Source: Pagrus major
Lineage: Eukaryota > Chordata > Actinopteri > Spariformes > Sparidae
Assembly: GCF_040436345.1 (NCBI RefSeq)
Contig: NC_133223.1
Coordinates: 23,137,410 to 23,201,409 of the forward strand
Reading direction: 5' to 3'
Length of the DNA stretch: 64,000 bases
The notes under the pieces were generated by a model. That model was not told the DNA's origin, searched no databases, and was given only the letters and a program-made list of their open reading frames with translations. Position numbers and translations under genes: made by a program. Shown one piece after another: positions 1 to 19,111 of the stretch (the stretch's first letter is position 1; the number at the start of each line of letters is the position of its first letter).

Positions 1-1059
1 CAAACCATGACTGTGCTAAATCATATAATTTATTCAACTGACCTCACATGTTTACATCTATACTCTTATAGACACTGCATGAATAAATAAATAGCTGATT
101 TCACCGTCAACAAACAACATTTTTTAAATGCTGCATTTAAAAGTGACTTATTTGTTCTTGTTCTTTTTTTTTTTTTTTGGTATATACATTTATCACACAA
201 AAATACAGCATCATTGCAATTTACAACATTTAGCCACAAATGTGCCAGTTGGACAGCTGACATTGATTCTTTTCTGTGTGCGTTCAGGTTTGTGAATGAA
301 CCTAAGCTACGACACACTGATCATGAGGCTTATCTGACGAAGAGGAGAGTTTACATTCACATTAAAGTCCAGCGGGATCGCCTGACACTTTGCATAGCAT
401 CAGACCAGCAGTCGTCCCGCTCATTTTGAAGCTGATGTCATCTTGGTGGCAAAATCATAAATCCCACAATTTTTATTGTCAGAGACTGGACAGGATCAGG
501 TTGGGATTTAGTCTGTCTTACTCATCTGAAGCCCAGCAGATATGGCTGCATACAGGGATCAAGTCCCCTTCACGCTAAAGACTAAATACAAGGCCATCTT
601 ACCACCTGAAAGGATAAGGCTGGTGTTATACTAGATTTTTTTTATTGTCACCAAATCCCTTGAAAAGACCAAAATCAACAATGAATCAATTCCACTAACA
701 TGTTTTGTCGGTGAAGTCTGACGTAGCTCATTTCTCTCTGCCAGAGAACTCCTTTGGCAAAAAAACTAACACATCAGTGAGCCACACCTGTTCACTGGAT
801 GACTTATTCCTTGAATAAGATTAACATAAACATTATGGTTTAATTTGAGTCAGTACCACAAGTGTATTAATCTGCCGCACATGAAAAAGTCCCTCATTTC
901 TGCACCATTTACTCCTCTTTGAATAACATTTTTCTGTTAAATTGATCAAAGTGTATGCCTTTTTCTTAACGTTTTTTCTTAACATTCAAGCGGATGACAT
1001 TTTGATATTGTAACGAGTAACTACATGTCAACATTCAACATTTTTAAGTGTGAAACCAC

Positions 1060-1345
1060 AGAATATCTTTAAGGAGACTTTGGGAAAATTTAAGCTGTTT
1101 GTGGCGACCAGAACAAGTATTTTAAGCCAAAACATTATCTTTTCCTAACCTTAACCAAGTAGTTTTTAGGCCTTAACCTAACCAAAGCATAAGCACACTG
1201 TTGTCACAACATGAAATTGAAAATTGAACCTAAAGAAACGTGAAGTTGCAACATATGCGTCGTTTGCAGAGACGTACATTGCCAACATTTATTCAGCCAA
1301 GTGGGTTGAATAAATCTTCGCACATCTTCCCAGATGTGGGAAGTC
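1060..1345. repeat. Dispersed repeat family 1, copy a
   Basis: This copy combines a CTAACC-rich core (around 1145-1190, including TTAACCAAGTAGTTTT) with a block around 1228-1290 reading GTTGCAACATATGCG then CGTACATTGCCAAC. The same blocks recur in the same relative order or inverted near 8920-9140, 41515-41640, 50575-50665, 52315-52400, 54590-54750 and 56450-56600. I infer an old non-autonomous transposable element. Its termini are not defined and it codes for nothing. Confidence 0.6.
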
Positions 1346-2066
1346 AGAAAATACTGAAAATGGACCAACACAATGTTGGTTTTGGTCTTAATTGTTGACA
1401 ATAAATTAAATACAGAATATCGCTAACCGTATCCTTCATCCTATCAAAGTGGTCACTTCCAAACTCAGATGTTTTTAAGGCGAATCCATAGATTCAAAAG
1501 GACACCAACAAACCACAACAGTTCCGAGAGGAGAGAAGACACAGAGAAGTCAACAGGACAATAGTAACACTTAACAATGCCAAAAATCACCGTATAAAGT
1601 GACAACTCCTGTACTTGATACTCCTTATGCAGAGCAGCAGTGTGTATAGTCTGAAACAGCCAGATCTGGAAAAATATAAGGACTGATGTTGGGTAATTTA
1701 CTATTTGTATGAGGGTGCTCAATCAGGAACATTTAACCTTTCATCACTGAGTATAACACACTGTAAAACAAACCTTGACAAACTGTAGTTTCCAACCTCT
1801 CTGCAGCATTAATCAAATGTCCTGAGGGCTAATCAACTGGGGACCGGATCAATAATGACCGGTGCTACTGACACCATCCCGGGAGGAACAATCATTTCCT
1901 GTCTCCACTAACCTGCTGTGGCTGGCCAGTCAATACAGGTTTACTATGAGCAAAGAAACCACCACACATGCACACAAAAATATCTTCTGTGAGATCATTT
2001 TCTGTGCATGTTAATGCCAATCAAAGCCTTCTGTGGTGGTGTTAGATGTTCACACCTTCCAGGATA

Positions 2067-2245
2067 CCATTGGCTTCCATTCGTTTGTATGTGAACTTGT
2101 AAACCGATCATCATATATGCTTTTATTGTTGTCAGCTGTAAATGCACACTAATTCAAAGATGTACTACACAATCATAAGTTTGAGGAAAAACAAAGATTG
2201 CAAATCGATTTTTCACAACGCATGGCGATGAATGGAAGCCAATGG
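2067..2245. repeat. Inverted repeat with 15-bp arms
   Basis: The arm at 2067-2081 (CCATTGGCTTCCATT) is exactly matched by its reverse complement at 2231-2245, with about 150 bases between. The arrangement fits the terminal inverted repeats of a small MITE or a palindromic remnant. No target-site duplication was verified. Confidence 0.55.
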
Positions 2246-2800
2246 CTGCCTGGAGCGAACACAGGAAAGACATTTTTTAAGATCCTCTGTAAGTTTATGC
2301 TGAATGCTTGAAACTGTGAACATCAGGATGGTGTATGGATTTACATTCATATCGTTCATGATGATTCTGCAGTACAAACTCTACGTTCAGTGCCAAAGGT
2401 GCGGCGTCCAAGGTAGTGGAGGATGTTTTATGTGTTTGACTTTGGTGGCATAGAGCTAAGTTTGTGTCCCATCTTATAAAAAGCTATTAATGATTACTTT
2501 TTTATGGTTAACTATGACCATTATCTTTACCTTAACTGGCAATAGATACGTTTTCTGCTTCAATGTATCATCATGAAGAAAATGTGGATTGCACAGTGTA
2601 ATGGATATAGAATAATGAAACCACTTCTATCATAGACTGAATATTTTAATAAACTGTCCTGTGCTGTTGTTATTTGTGGCTGTGATCCAGTTGTCTTTGC
2701 AACAGTGGCGACAACAATAACAACAACAACAACTGCTCTTATCATTTTTTTAATGAAAGAGAGTGTTATTGTGTCTTTCAGCTTATTATTTTGTTTGTTT

Positions 2801-2849
2801 GTTTGGTTCTGATTATGTTGGTTTGGTTTGTTTGGTTCTGATTATGTTG
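2801..2849. repeat. Direct duplication of a 20-mer, period 29
   Basis: GTTTGGTTCTGATTATGTTG occurs at 2801-2820 and again at 2830-2849 without mismatch. It is probably a recent local slippage duplication. Confidence 0.8.
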
Positions 2850-4228
2850 CCCCTATGTATCCTGCTCAGTGGTCATGACCTAAATGGGAATATTGGAAAT
2901 GAAGGTAGTCGTTCACTTCATCATGCTTGCTATTGGGCTACGTTTCCCAGATTCCATCTCTGTAGCACGTGAGTGAGTGTCTAGTCTAGTGGCTGGTGAC
3001 GGTGAGTTCTAGGACCATGATAGGTTAGTCCTGTGACAGATACCTTCAAACAAATAAAGTCTACCCACCATCTGAATAGGCTGAAAAACATAACCAGAAC
3101 GTGTTTATCGCCTCATGTAAACTAACTTACCCCCAGCTAGATTCATGTGTAGAGGTAGCTAGCTAGCAAGCTAGTTTGGCTAATTTACTAGCTAATGTTA
3201 CATTGATCATACCCGTAAAACTTTCAGTGACAGCCCGTACATACTCTTGCCTCAGAAGTTGATGGAGAACAAAACAGAGCTATAAGGAGGGTGAATATTG
3301 AACTGCTGGAAAAATTAACTCTAGAAATGTTGGCATTGAACTCTAAAAAACATTATGACTGAACGTGACCTAGGGTCTCGTCGAATCATCCGATATCAAC
3401 CTTCTGTTTGGTGAGTCGAGGGGATTGGTAATATTTTGGTGGTACAGGGTTTGTAACTTGACACTTACTGTGTGTGGAATAAGCGAGAACAACAGGAGGA
3501 TTAAGAGCAAGGTGAACACACAATGTCAAAATAAGCTAAATTAAATAAATAACAAAAAAATATTGGTCTCTTAATTTAAAAACAATGACAGACAGCACAA
3601 TGTATCTATCTATACAACACAGATCCTAAAAATATTATTGCTCTATTAATAAATATACTCTACGCAAATTTAAAACTTGAACTGTGAAACATTTCTGGAG
3701 CATTCACTTGATGCCAAGTGTACACATGTGCATGTACATCAACACACACACTGCTATGTAGACATTGACACAGTGCCTTGGCTAGATATTGCACAATCTC
3801 TTTACCCACAGCGGACCCTTGTAGATGTCATCACGCACTCTATGTCTGCTGTAGTCTCTCATTGTTTCCCCCTGAAAGTCCCTCTGATCACTGTAGCAGC
3901 ACTTAAATTAAACAGGTTGTAGTGGTTGTAGATTCACAGAGTCATGATAAAAAGAAAAAAAAAAAACAAGAATGAGTTATGGTACGCTTGACACAGCTGA
4001 TTGACCTCCTCAACCTCCTGGTTCTAGGCAAGGGATCTTAAAAAAGAAGGAGGCACCACGTCATCAGCATATAACAAACTTGTGGAGTCACTCGGAAGCC
4101 ACGGCAGATTTCTGCTGATACAGCTTCCAGTGTGGCAGTAGCAAGTTTCCTGAAGAATGTCGATGCCTCTTTGATTATTCCTTCTTCTTCAGATTCCTTG
4201 GTGCTAGTTTTCTTTGTGCCTTTGTTGC

Positions 4229-11537
<7,309 letters not shown>

Positions 11538-12372
11538 CTTCCTTTAGTCCGCGTCCTGCCGCCGAGATCAAGTGCTACTGCGCGCCGAGGACTGGAATTT
11601 CATGGAGAGAACTTTGAAGAAAAAAAGGTAGAGACACGTTTCTGTGGACTACGTTTGACTTGCATCTGGAATGAATATTTCACCGCCAGACTTTTTAAAA
11701 AAAAAAATCAGGTCTATTATCAGCACAGACACAGCGCGTAATTCCAATTAATTACCTGCGTTTCATGCTGGTGGAGCACCACCTAATGACGTTAAAACAC
11801 TGCTATCCAAACATTTTTTGAGGTAACCAACGTCTTAAAAGCTACAAGATTTAATTTGTTCTCAGCTTAAGGTGTTCAGTGACCACACCTACATGTTACA
11901 AACTGACAGTTTCTAGGTAGAGAATGCAAACTGATTTAAATTTTGTTTTTTACGCACCGATCGTCTTCATGCTTACTCCAGCTGTGAGAACTGTAAAATC
12001 CCCTGTTTACCAAAGATATGTAAACACACATAAATCCAAATTCTGGCGGACGTCCAGCCGCAAAGGTGGGATCACCAGAAGATAAATATCTCAATCTATT
12101 TTTCCTGCAAACAAACAACAACATGCGAATAATTTTAAACCCACATTCCAGGCTGAAAAACTGCAGTTTTCTAGTCTGTGTTTTGTTTTAAGTCCCAGCA
12201 TGTAATACATCCAAACAAGAATATAGTCGACATTCCTGCTCGCGCTATTACCAAACAAAAATCAATTATTAGACGATCAGCTGATGCTTTGATTTGATTT
12301 AAATCATAAATCTCTTCCTGCCTTCGTCCCACTTTGAAGATGATGTTTGAACTAGTGCGGTGAAGACCTTAC

Positions 12373-12425
12373 CGTGTCCAACCGACGCACACAGCAGAGG
12401 AAGAGGAACACCCGGGACTCCATCA
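12373..12425 (-). other. Candidate 5' non-coding exon of slc5a7 (donor at 12372/12371)
   Basis: On the minus strand GGACACG is followed by GTAAGGTC, a strong donor, about 840 bases upstream of the slc5a7 start codon. Possible acceptors lie before the ATG, for example the AG in CGGCGCGCAG near 11572. Mammalian SLC5A7 has a non-coding first exon, so this could be its counterpart. A second strong donor (AAAG then GTAAGACG) is at 12979/12978. The 5' boundary given is arbitrary. Confidence 0.3.
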
Positions 12426-12794
12426 TGTGTCATCAAGTCAAAACCAAAATAATTAAAATGATCAGTGGTGCTCGCAAATTGTAATTGTTGCGTTTAGGAC
12501 AGTTGAGAATGTTTTACGCGCGGGTTACACTTCTGTCAGACATCGGTTGTACCAATTATATTACCAGTTAACTCACAGGATGTCTCTTAATTTTTAATTT
12601 ATACTTTAAAAGTGTAAACGCTGCTCTGTAGACCTGTATGATTAAAAAAAATTGGACCGGCATGGTTTCCTGTCGCGCTTTCGTGCGTAAAAGTCCATTA
12701 ATGCGTCCTAAACGCACCGTCAAAAAGCCGCGATCCATCCATCAAACAAAGGAGGCTCAAACAGAAACATTTAGGTTTTGTGTCCGATATGCTG

Positions 12795-12860
12795 CATCAC
12801 AGGAATCAAACCTGTGGGCTTCAGCTCCCCGATGCGCTGACGCCATGGCTCCAGCAGGCC
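12795..12860 (-). repeat. tRNA-like arm, possible SINE or tRNA relic
   Basis: On the minus strand ACAGGTTTGATTCCTGT forms a 5-bp stem with a 7-base loop close to a T-arm and B box (GGTTTGATTCC). TGGCGTCAGCGCATCGG about 33 bases upstream loosely resembles an A box. The spacing is too short and no acceptor stem closes, so this is not a functional tRNA gene. Confidence 0.3.
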
Positions 12861-13154
12861 GGTATTGCATTATTGATCTCTCTTTAAATCAACATCTGTC
12901 ACTTTGGTCAAATACAGTTAAGAGGCGGCCAACACATATTAGTAAAAGAAGGAAAAGTCAGAAAAGGAGATCGTCTTACCTTTCCTTTGAGGAAATATGT
13001 CAGGACAGATGACAGGAGCGGGACCTCCACAAGAAGATTTAAAAAGTGTCAAAGACGATTTTGTTGGGGAAATGTTGAGGTGCCACAAAGTAATCCTCTT
13101 GGACGAGCAAACACAATTCTCCTGTGTTGTTTTTGTGAATCACCAGTGCTCGTC

Positions 13155-13156
<2 letters not shown>

Positions 13157-13232
<76 letters not shown>
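13157..13232. repeat. (GA)n microsatellite
   Basis: An essentially perfect GA dinucleotide run of about 75 bases lies between slc5a7 and the claudin. It creates artificial Arg-Glu or Ser-Leu open frames that are not genes. It is purine-rich on the plus strand. Confidence 0.98.
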
Positions 13233-13234
<2 letters not shown>

Positions 13235-13689
13235 AAGAGCGAGGGTGGAGAGGTGGGTGGGTGTAGGGGTGGAGATGAATGGGAGTGGTGGGTTTATTGG
13301 GTGCTGTCAGGGTGGGTAGATGGTGGATGAATGTCTTCCAGGGCAGGACGAAAATAGCACCTAATAGAGAGTGGCGTGACGCACAACCTCTCCGGGAAAG
13401 CTTTCCAATATCATAATATGGTATTGGCAATGAATGGATGAGACCTGTACGCTGCCAGGTTACATCTCAGGCCTGATTTACGATCCTGCGCAGGTCCCCA
13501 GATTCAAGCGTCACGTTGATTCTGGCTGTATGATGGTGATGTTGAGGGTGTAAGGATTACGTTTTCATTTTATGAGCCACCTTACGCATGAAAGAAACCT
13601 CAGTCCACTCAGAAGTTGTTGTATTTAAACATCAAAACTTCAAGAACAACTTAAAAATAAAATACTGCGAGTCATGACGAAGGAGCAGT

Positions 13690-13798
13690 GGTGGAAAAAA
13701 TAAAAAAACAGCAACTGTACGGGTGAAAGTCGTGATGCCTTGATGGTGAAACACACCCAAACCCTGTTGGGCCAATTTTATCTCCAATGTACGACCAT
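13690..13798. repeat. 111-bp repeat, unit B (pair with 8747-8857)
   Basis: This is a direct-orientation copy of 8747-8857, sharing GTGAAAGTCGTGATGCCTTG, CACACCCAAACCCTGTTGGG and CCAATTTTATCT. Here it is not followed by the family 1 sequence, so its right edge (about 13798) may mark a true element boundary. Confidence 0.8.
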
Positions 13799-13891
13799 TC
13801 AGGCTGTCTGAGGGGAGGTGAAATATAAAAATGGCACCATCACTGTGATGCATTCATAACTCCTTCTCTCTTACTTCATCACTTTCTCCAT

Positions 13892-14311
13892 CAGGGGTGT
13901 AAATTACAAGTTTCATCACAATACGATATTTACCGATATCACAAAGTCTGCCACGATATGATTTCGATTCGATACGGGGCCTGCGATCGATATGAGATGA
14001 TATCATCAACTCACATAAAGCAACTAAACTATGATTTGACTGTTTTATTATAAACTCTTCAGTGGAAATATTATTTTACCAGTGGTTCCAGACATTTAAA
14101 TGGAAAATAATCAATCCTTTTAATAAAAAGAAAGCACTGTTTAGGAAGGAGTGGACGGAAACGGTGACACAGACATGGGAATTTCAAAATAAAAGCGTAT
14201 CTTAACGATGGCAGCGATATGAATCGATGCTTTCACTTTGCATCGATGCTATTGGATCGTTGATCATTGAATCGATATATCGATCCGGATCGATGTACCG
14301 TTACACCCCTA
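13892..14311. mobile_element. Non-autonomous hAT-like DNA transposon (420 bp)
   Basis: The ends read AGGGGTGTAA at the left and TTACACCCCT at the right, exact reverse complements. Inside is a string of ATCGAT, CGATAT and GATCGAT subterminal motifs (CGATATATCGAT near 14275, GATCCGGATCGATG near 14283-14296). Flanking octamers TTCTCCAT (13884-13891) and GTTTCCAT (14312-14319) agree at 6 of 8 positions, consistent with a decayed 8-bp target-site duplication typical of hAT elements. There is no transposase, so it would need a donor elsewhere. Confidence 0.75.
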
Positions 14312-17300
14312 GTTTCCATCATCCATAGGTCACTTTATCGACCACAGGGCAGCAAAAGGGGAAACCTTTGCTGCACCACGGCCCCCCAACGCCCCCTATA
14401 ATATATGATGTATATCATAAAATGTACACAGTCCATCCATCTACTTTTCACTACTTCTATTCACTTCTGTTTACACACTGCTTGTTGGATTACATAAAGA
14501 CAGACTGGTGATTTAAATGTATTTACACCCATGGCTGGATACCATGGATAGACTGTTTGTCAGGCCTCCCCCACATTCATAAACAAAATGACTAAACTGC
14601 CACATGATTATTATTGTGCTCATTAATTTAGTTAGGTTTATATTTTAGCGTATCTATTTATATGTCGGTATGCGTACCTAATTTGTGAGTCGTGCATTTA
14701 TAGGAAAAATACAGTCCTGTATCATAGATTTCATTTATATGCATTTTACATTTCATTTTAATGTGTCTTTACTCATTCAGAGGAAGATATTTAAATAGGA
14801 AAACTACATTTACAGGTGCTTTCTCCCGACATCGATGAGGTAAAACCACTGAACCAAATTACAGTCCTGACCATCCACAGTTCTTTGTTCTTTACTTTAG
14901 CTGTATGTCTATTTCTGTGTAAGTAAAATGTAAAACTGGAGTCAAATTCCTTGTAAGTGAACACATACTTGTCCAATAAAGCCGACTCACAGGACCTTAT
15001 TATGGTCACCTTTAGTCCACTTTAAGTTGTACGTTACCCAATTCAGTCTTAACTGCATCATTTTCCTTTAAATAAAGTCAAGTGAGCCTGCCACCGCAGC
15101 ACACAACACTTTATATCTTTCTTTTTCTGATTCAGTCCTAAACACCGAGTACCTTTCTCCTATTGTGTCTCTATGTTAATGGTTTTTAATGTTTTGAATG
15201 TGATATGCTGTTTTTAATCAACCTTTTTTGCACATGTAAGAAAAGACAATTTTCTGTTTTCTTGCATGCACAAAGGTAGACAATGAAGTATTTCCTCTTC
15301 TATTTCAGTTAAAATACTATAACTCATTATATATTATAAAGATAACGAAGAGCTACTATACTATAGCCTGCCTTGTGTGTCGCAGAGGAGGTTTCCTTGG
15401 AGCCTTCAGACCGCTGTCCATGGTGCTGAAATGTGACAGAGCCCACAACAGAAACACTTCACATTTCTTGTAATTTGTCATTTGCTTCGATGTGAAGACT
15501 TCTGTCTCATTATACCTTCAACTTTAAAAGTATTTAAATGATCATACTCATAGTTTAGTACCGTTCATTTCCATCGACTTCATCAGCAATCATACGAAAT
15601 GAAAAGTTAGTTATTCATTGTTTGGACTTTACCAGCAACATAAATTAGCTGCTTGATGTAAACAAAGATGTTGACCGGTCTGACTGCTGGAAGTAAGAGA
15701 AGTGACTCGCCTGAATTTGTGACACGTCCTCTTAATTTATTGTGTGTGTGTCTGACAGGCTGCCAGACAGAGGGCAGCTCTAATTGGAAGGTTTTCCAAC
15801 TAATAAGCCTCAGAAACACGTCCACAGTGTAACAGGTAGTTTCAGACAGGCAGCCTCAAGAAAAGAGTCACACTCGTCTTATTCATCATCTACTAATGAT
15901 AATTCTCTGTGTGACACTTACGGCTAATGACTCTGACTCTTTGTTAGTGCCATCCATAAAAAAAGTCATCAACATTCATCGACTGGTAGCATACAGCATA
16001 TCTACCAGATGATGTGGTTTAATTGAATAAGCAGAGGTTCAACCTGAAGGCTGTAAGCTGCCTGCTCTAAAGATCGTTGTCTCCATCCAGTGGATGTCTT
16101 CAGAATTACTCAAGTCTCTATATGGAGGTTTTAATAATAAGGAATCAGGAACAAAACTTTAAAAAAGAGAAAAATCCAAGGCTCTCTTCTGGCAGATAGA
16201 TATTTCAGAGTGAAGTTCTTATAAAATGCGTGTTAAAAATGAGCTGAACATGCATCGCAATGATTTTAATTATAAATAATGGCTCTTTAACCTTGTTAAA
16301 GAGTGCCTTGGATTTTCTGCATTTTTTAATGTGTATTATGTTTAAATCCAATATTAAAGTATCAAAAGTACGAGTCAAATTATACTTATATTTACATGTA
16401 ATTATATACTGTATGCTAAGGGGTTGCCTGATTATCAGCCTGGCCAATTATGAGATCGGATATTCAGCATTTTTCTGTTATTGCGGATAAAATAAATTAA
16501 TTTAGAAAAGGTTTGGCTCTGATGCAATTTGCAATCTGCAAAGTAACGAGTAACTTAAGTTATCAAATAAAGGTAGTGAGTAAAAGCACAATGTAGTGGA
16601 GTGGAAGTACAAAGTAGCAGAAACTGTAAGTAAAAGCACAAGTACCTCAACTTTGTACTAAAAGCTACTTCAAGGAACTTTCATTGTTTGTTCTGGCAAA
16701 GTAAACTTTGTTTTGGTGTTGTTAACGTACCTCCAGACTAGAGCGCAGCGTCTTTCCTCAGGCTGTAAGACTCCTCAATTCATCCTGAGCACTCAGCCGT
16801 GAAAAACTTTTAATGTTGACCTGGTGACAGGCATTAAAAATACCTGTAGTCATTACACAGAAATAGTCAATCTTCTCCCTGATGGTCTTGATTGCTTTTG
16901 TACGTCATATAGACGTTGATGTATAGATGTACTGTTTCATAACCAGTTTAAAGTTCCTTGTAGTACATTGAAGTTCAGCACCTGTGCAAATGTACTTGGC
17001 TACATTACTGTCAACAGACGGACCGACAAGTGTCACACTGTCACCTCCTGCAGGCCTTTGTCACAGAAGACCTTCTGAGATGCCACAGCAGAAAAACCAC
17101 AGGTGGAACTAACACTGGTTACGACGACTGAGTCTCCCAGTAAGCCCAGTGATTGAGCATGAGATGGATTGCAGCTGTCAGTTATTGTTTTTGAAAACAA
17201 TTAAAAAAAACATATTTATGTGTAAATTATTAGAAACTGACATTCATTGCTTTTTATTTTCTTTGGCATGAAATACTGAATACTGAGACAATATCATCCA

Positions 17301-17781
17301 TTTCTTTAAAAAAACAAAAAACCCCTTTATAACTGAACTGGCTTTCAAAACAAGAAAGTGTTAATCCCAACTAGAAAGTAGGCTACAATAAGGAAGCGAC
17401 AGAGCAATTGCTTATCCATTAACATGAGTGTTGCAGCACAGCATTCCGAATGAGATTCATGTTGTCTCTTCTGCTGTGAAATACTGCCACCTTCTGGTCC
17501 TACAGGTACACAGCAGGAGGTCAACAACATGTTTCAGTCCTCAGGTCTCTCTCACACACACACCAGAGTGTTGTTAGGCTCTCAGATATGTTAAAGTTAC
17601 ATTTCTGATACCATATAATAATGTAATGTACATTATACAATATAGTCCTCCCTTTTCCTTTTTTTTAAACTTCTTTATGGGTGTGGAAGATGCAAAAATT
17701 CCTGTAAAGATATTAAAAAAAGTTGGAAAAATGTTTAGTTGACTGCAGTATGTTTTCTGTTCAAACATTCCCTGTGCACTC
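14312..17781. other. Intergenic, slc5a7 side of the claudin; no gene recognised
   Basis: AT-rich sequence with short uninformative open frames. It holds a family 3 repeat copy at 16505-16660. The last several hundred bases should be claudin 3' UTR. On the minus strand an AATAAA lies at 17258-17253, about 525 bases after the claudin stop, a candidate polyadenylation signal. Confidence 0.5.
16505..16660. repeat. Dispersed repeat family 3, copy a
   Basis: GGCTCTGATGCAATTTGCAATC, AAGTAACGAGTAACTTAAGT, GGAGTGGAAGTACAAAGTAGC and AAGCACAAGTACCTCAACTT recur in this order at 23428-23738. This is a common teleost element built of AGTA/TACTT motifs. It is probably a truncated DNA transposon derivative. 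Confidence 0.7.
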
Positions 17782-19111
17782 TTAGACGTAGTTATTGAGC
17801 CTGTAGCCACTGCTGGAGAGGGAACAGAGTGAGGGAGCATGATTATCCTTCAGGGCCTCGGGGGGCTTGTAGAGAGGAGCAGGAGGATAAATGTGGTTGA
17901 AGGCAGGGGGAGGTGATGATGGTTGATTCCTCTGCAGATGGAGGGGGCTCCGGGACCTGTCGACGCTGCTGCTCCAGCACAGCACCAGGCCTCCGGTCAG
18001 GCTGAGGCAGGCCGAGGCGTAACCGAGATACACCGCCAGGCCGATCTCGTACTTCATCCCGCTGGGGAGGAAGGGGTCGTAGAAATCCATGATAACGTCG
18101 TTAGTGGTCCAGGACACGGTGACCAGGCAGAGCAGGCCGGCGCAGAGGAAACAAATCGCCCCACTTAGGGCCAGCGGGGACTTGACCAGCGAGCCTCGGG
18201 CGAAGCGGGTACACTTCATCCCCATCACAGACACCAGACACGCCAGGACCGAGGTGACGCAGGAGAGCACCATGAGCGCCCGGGCAGCCTAACGTGGAGG
18301 AGAATAGACAAACAGAAGGATTAAATTCTAGTTACAGACCGCATGCTGTACTGTATTACTTACTTCTATCAATGTTTTGTTACTCCATTATCCTCATCTG
18401 TTCAACCAACTGCATTATGTGTATCCGCATGCGTACTCAGAATGAGTGCTGCTTAAACCCAGATGTTGGTGTGACTGACTGGAAGGGTTAGGGTTGGACT
18501 ATTTCACATCTGCAATGCAAATCGACTGCTAGTTGTCTTCCTGCATGTGACTGTTGTTGTTGGCACGACTTCACCCTGATTCACTTTATAAACTTTAATG
18601 AATAAACTTCAGTTAGCTACCCAGTGAGTGTGCATACTGACACATTTTACTCGGATGAGTACCTGCTTATAGACTGTTTCGTCTATAAAATGCAAAATAA
18701 CAAACAAATTCTGTGTTTTCTCCGAACAAAACTTTAAATATCAAAGATATTTAGTTGACAGTGGTATAAAACAGAAGAAAGCAGCACATCCTCACATTTG
18801 AGAAGCTGAAATAAGCTTAATTAATAGATGATCAAAATACATATACATACAAAAGCTTGAAGCTGAATGTGTGTTACCTGCAGGTCGCGCGGCAGTGCCA
18901 GCAGAGATCTGTACACCTCACACTGGTAAATGCCGGTGCTGTGCCACACACACTCCATCCACAGGCCTTTCATGTAGGAGGTGGCTGTGATGATGTTGGA
19001 GCCCACGTAGGCTGTGCTGCGCCAGTGGGGGAGCAGAGTCGCAACTACAGTTCCCGCAAACCCCAGCAGCCCCAAGAAGAAGCCGAGGAGCTGAACCGCC
19101 ATGCTGGCCAT
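17782..19111 (-). CDS. cldn14: Claudin-14-like tight-junction protein, two coding exons
   Basis: Four-pass tight-junction protein that lines paracellular pores. Coding exons 18878-19111 (78 codons) and 17782-18288 (168 residues plus stop) join in phase 0 after LPRDLQ, with GT and AG sites, giving 246 aa. TM1 is about residues 8-28. The first loop carries the claudin signature W30, G49-L50-W51, C54 and C64 within [20 protein letters not shown]. The remaining segments lie in exon 2, with [10 protein letters not shown] starting TM2 and [20 protein letters not shown] in the second loop. The C-terminus [11 protein letters not shown] ends in the YV PDZ-binding motif used by ZO proteins. The loop sequence and the tail resemble claudin-14 more than claudin-2 or others, but the fish paralogue (14a/14b or 14-like) cannot be settled here. 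The coding intron is notable because, as I recall, mammalian CLDN14 has its whole CDS in one exon. Confidence 0.92.

Larger units (their letters stand above)
1..4228. other. Flank downstream of slc5a7; no gene recognised
   Basis: Only short open frames occur here, without recognisable domains, splice-linked continuity or codon-like composition. The stretch holds a dispersed repeat copy (about 1060-1345), a long-range inverted repeat (2067-2245), a duplicated 20-mer (2801-2849) and A/T-rich runs. The part nearest 4228 should include the slc5a7 3' UTR, but no polyadenylation site could be chosen with confidence. Confidence 0.6.

Noticed and set aside
12795-12860. Functional tRNA gene
   Set aside because: The T-arm-like stem is good, but A-box spacing is short, the acceptor stem does not pair and no anticodon arm is apparent.
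12997-13430. Open frames rich in Arg-Glu (plus) and Ser-Leu (minus)
   Set aside because: They are translations of the GA microsatellite.
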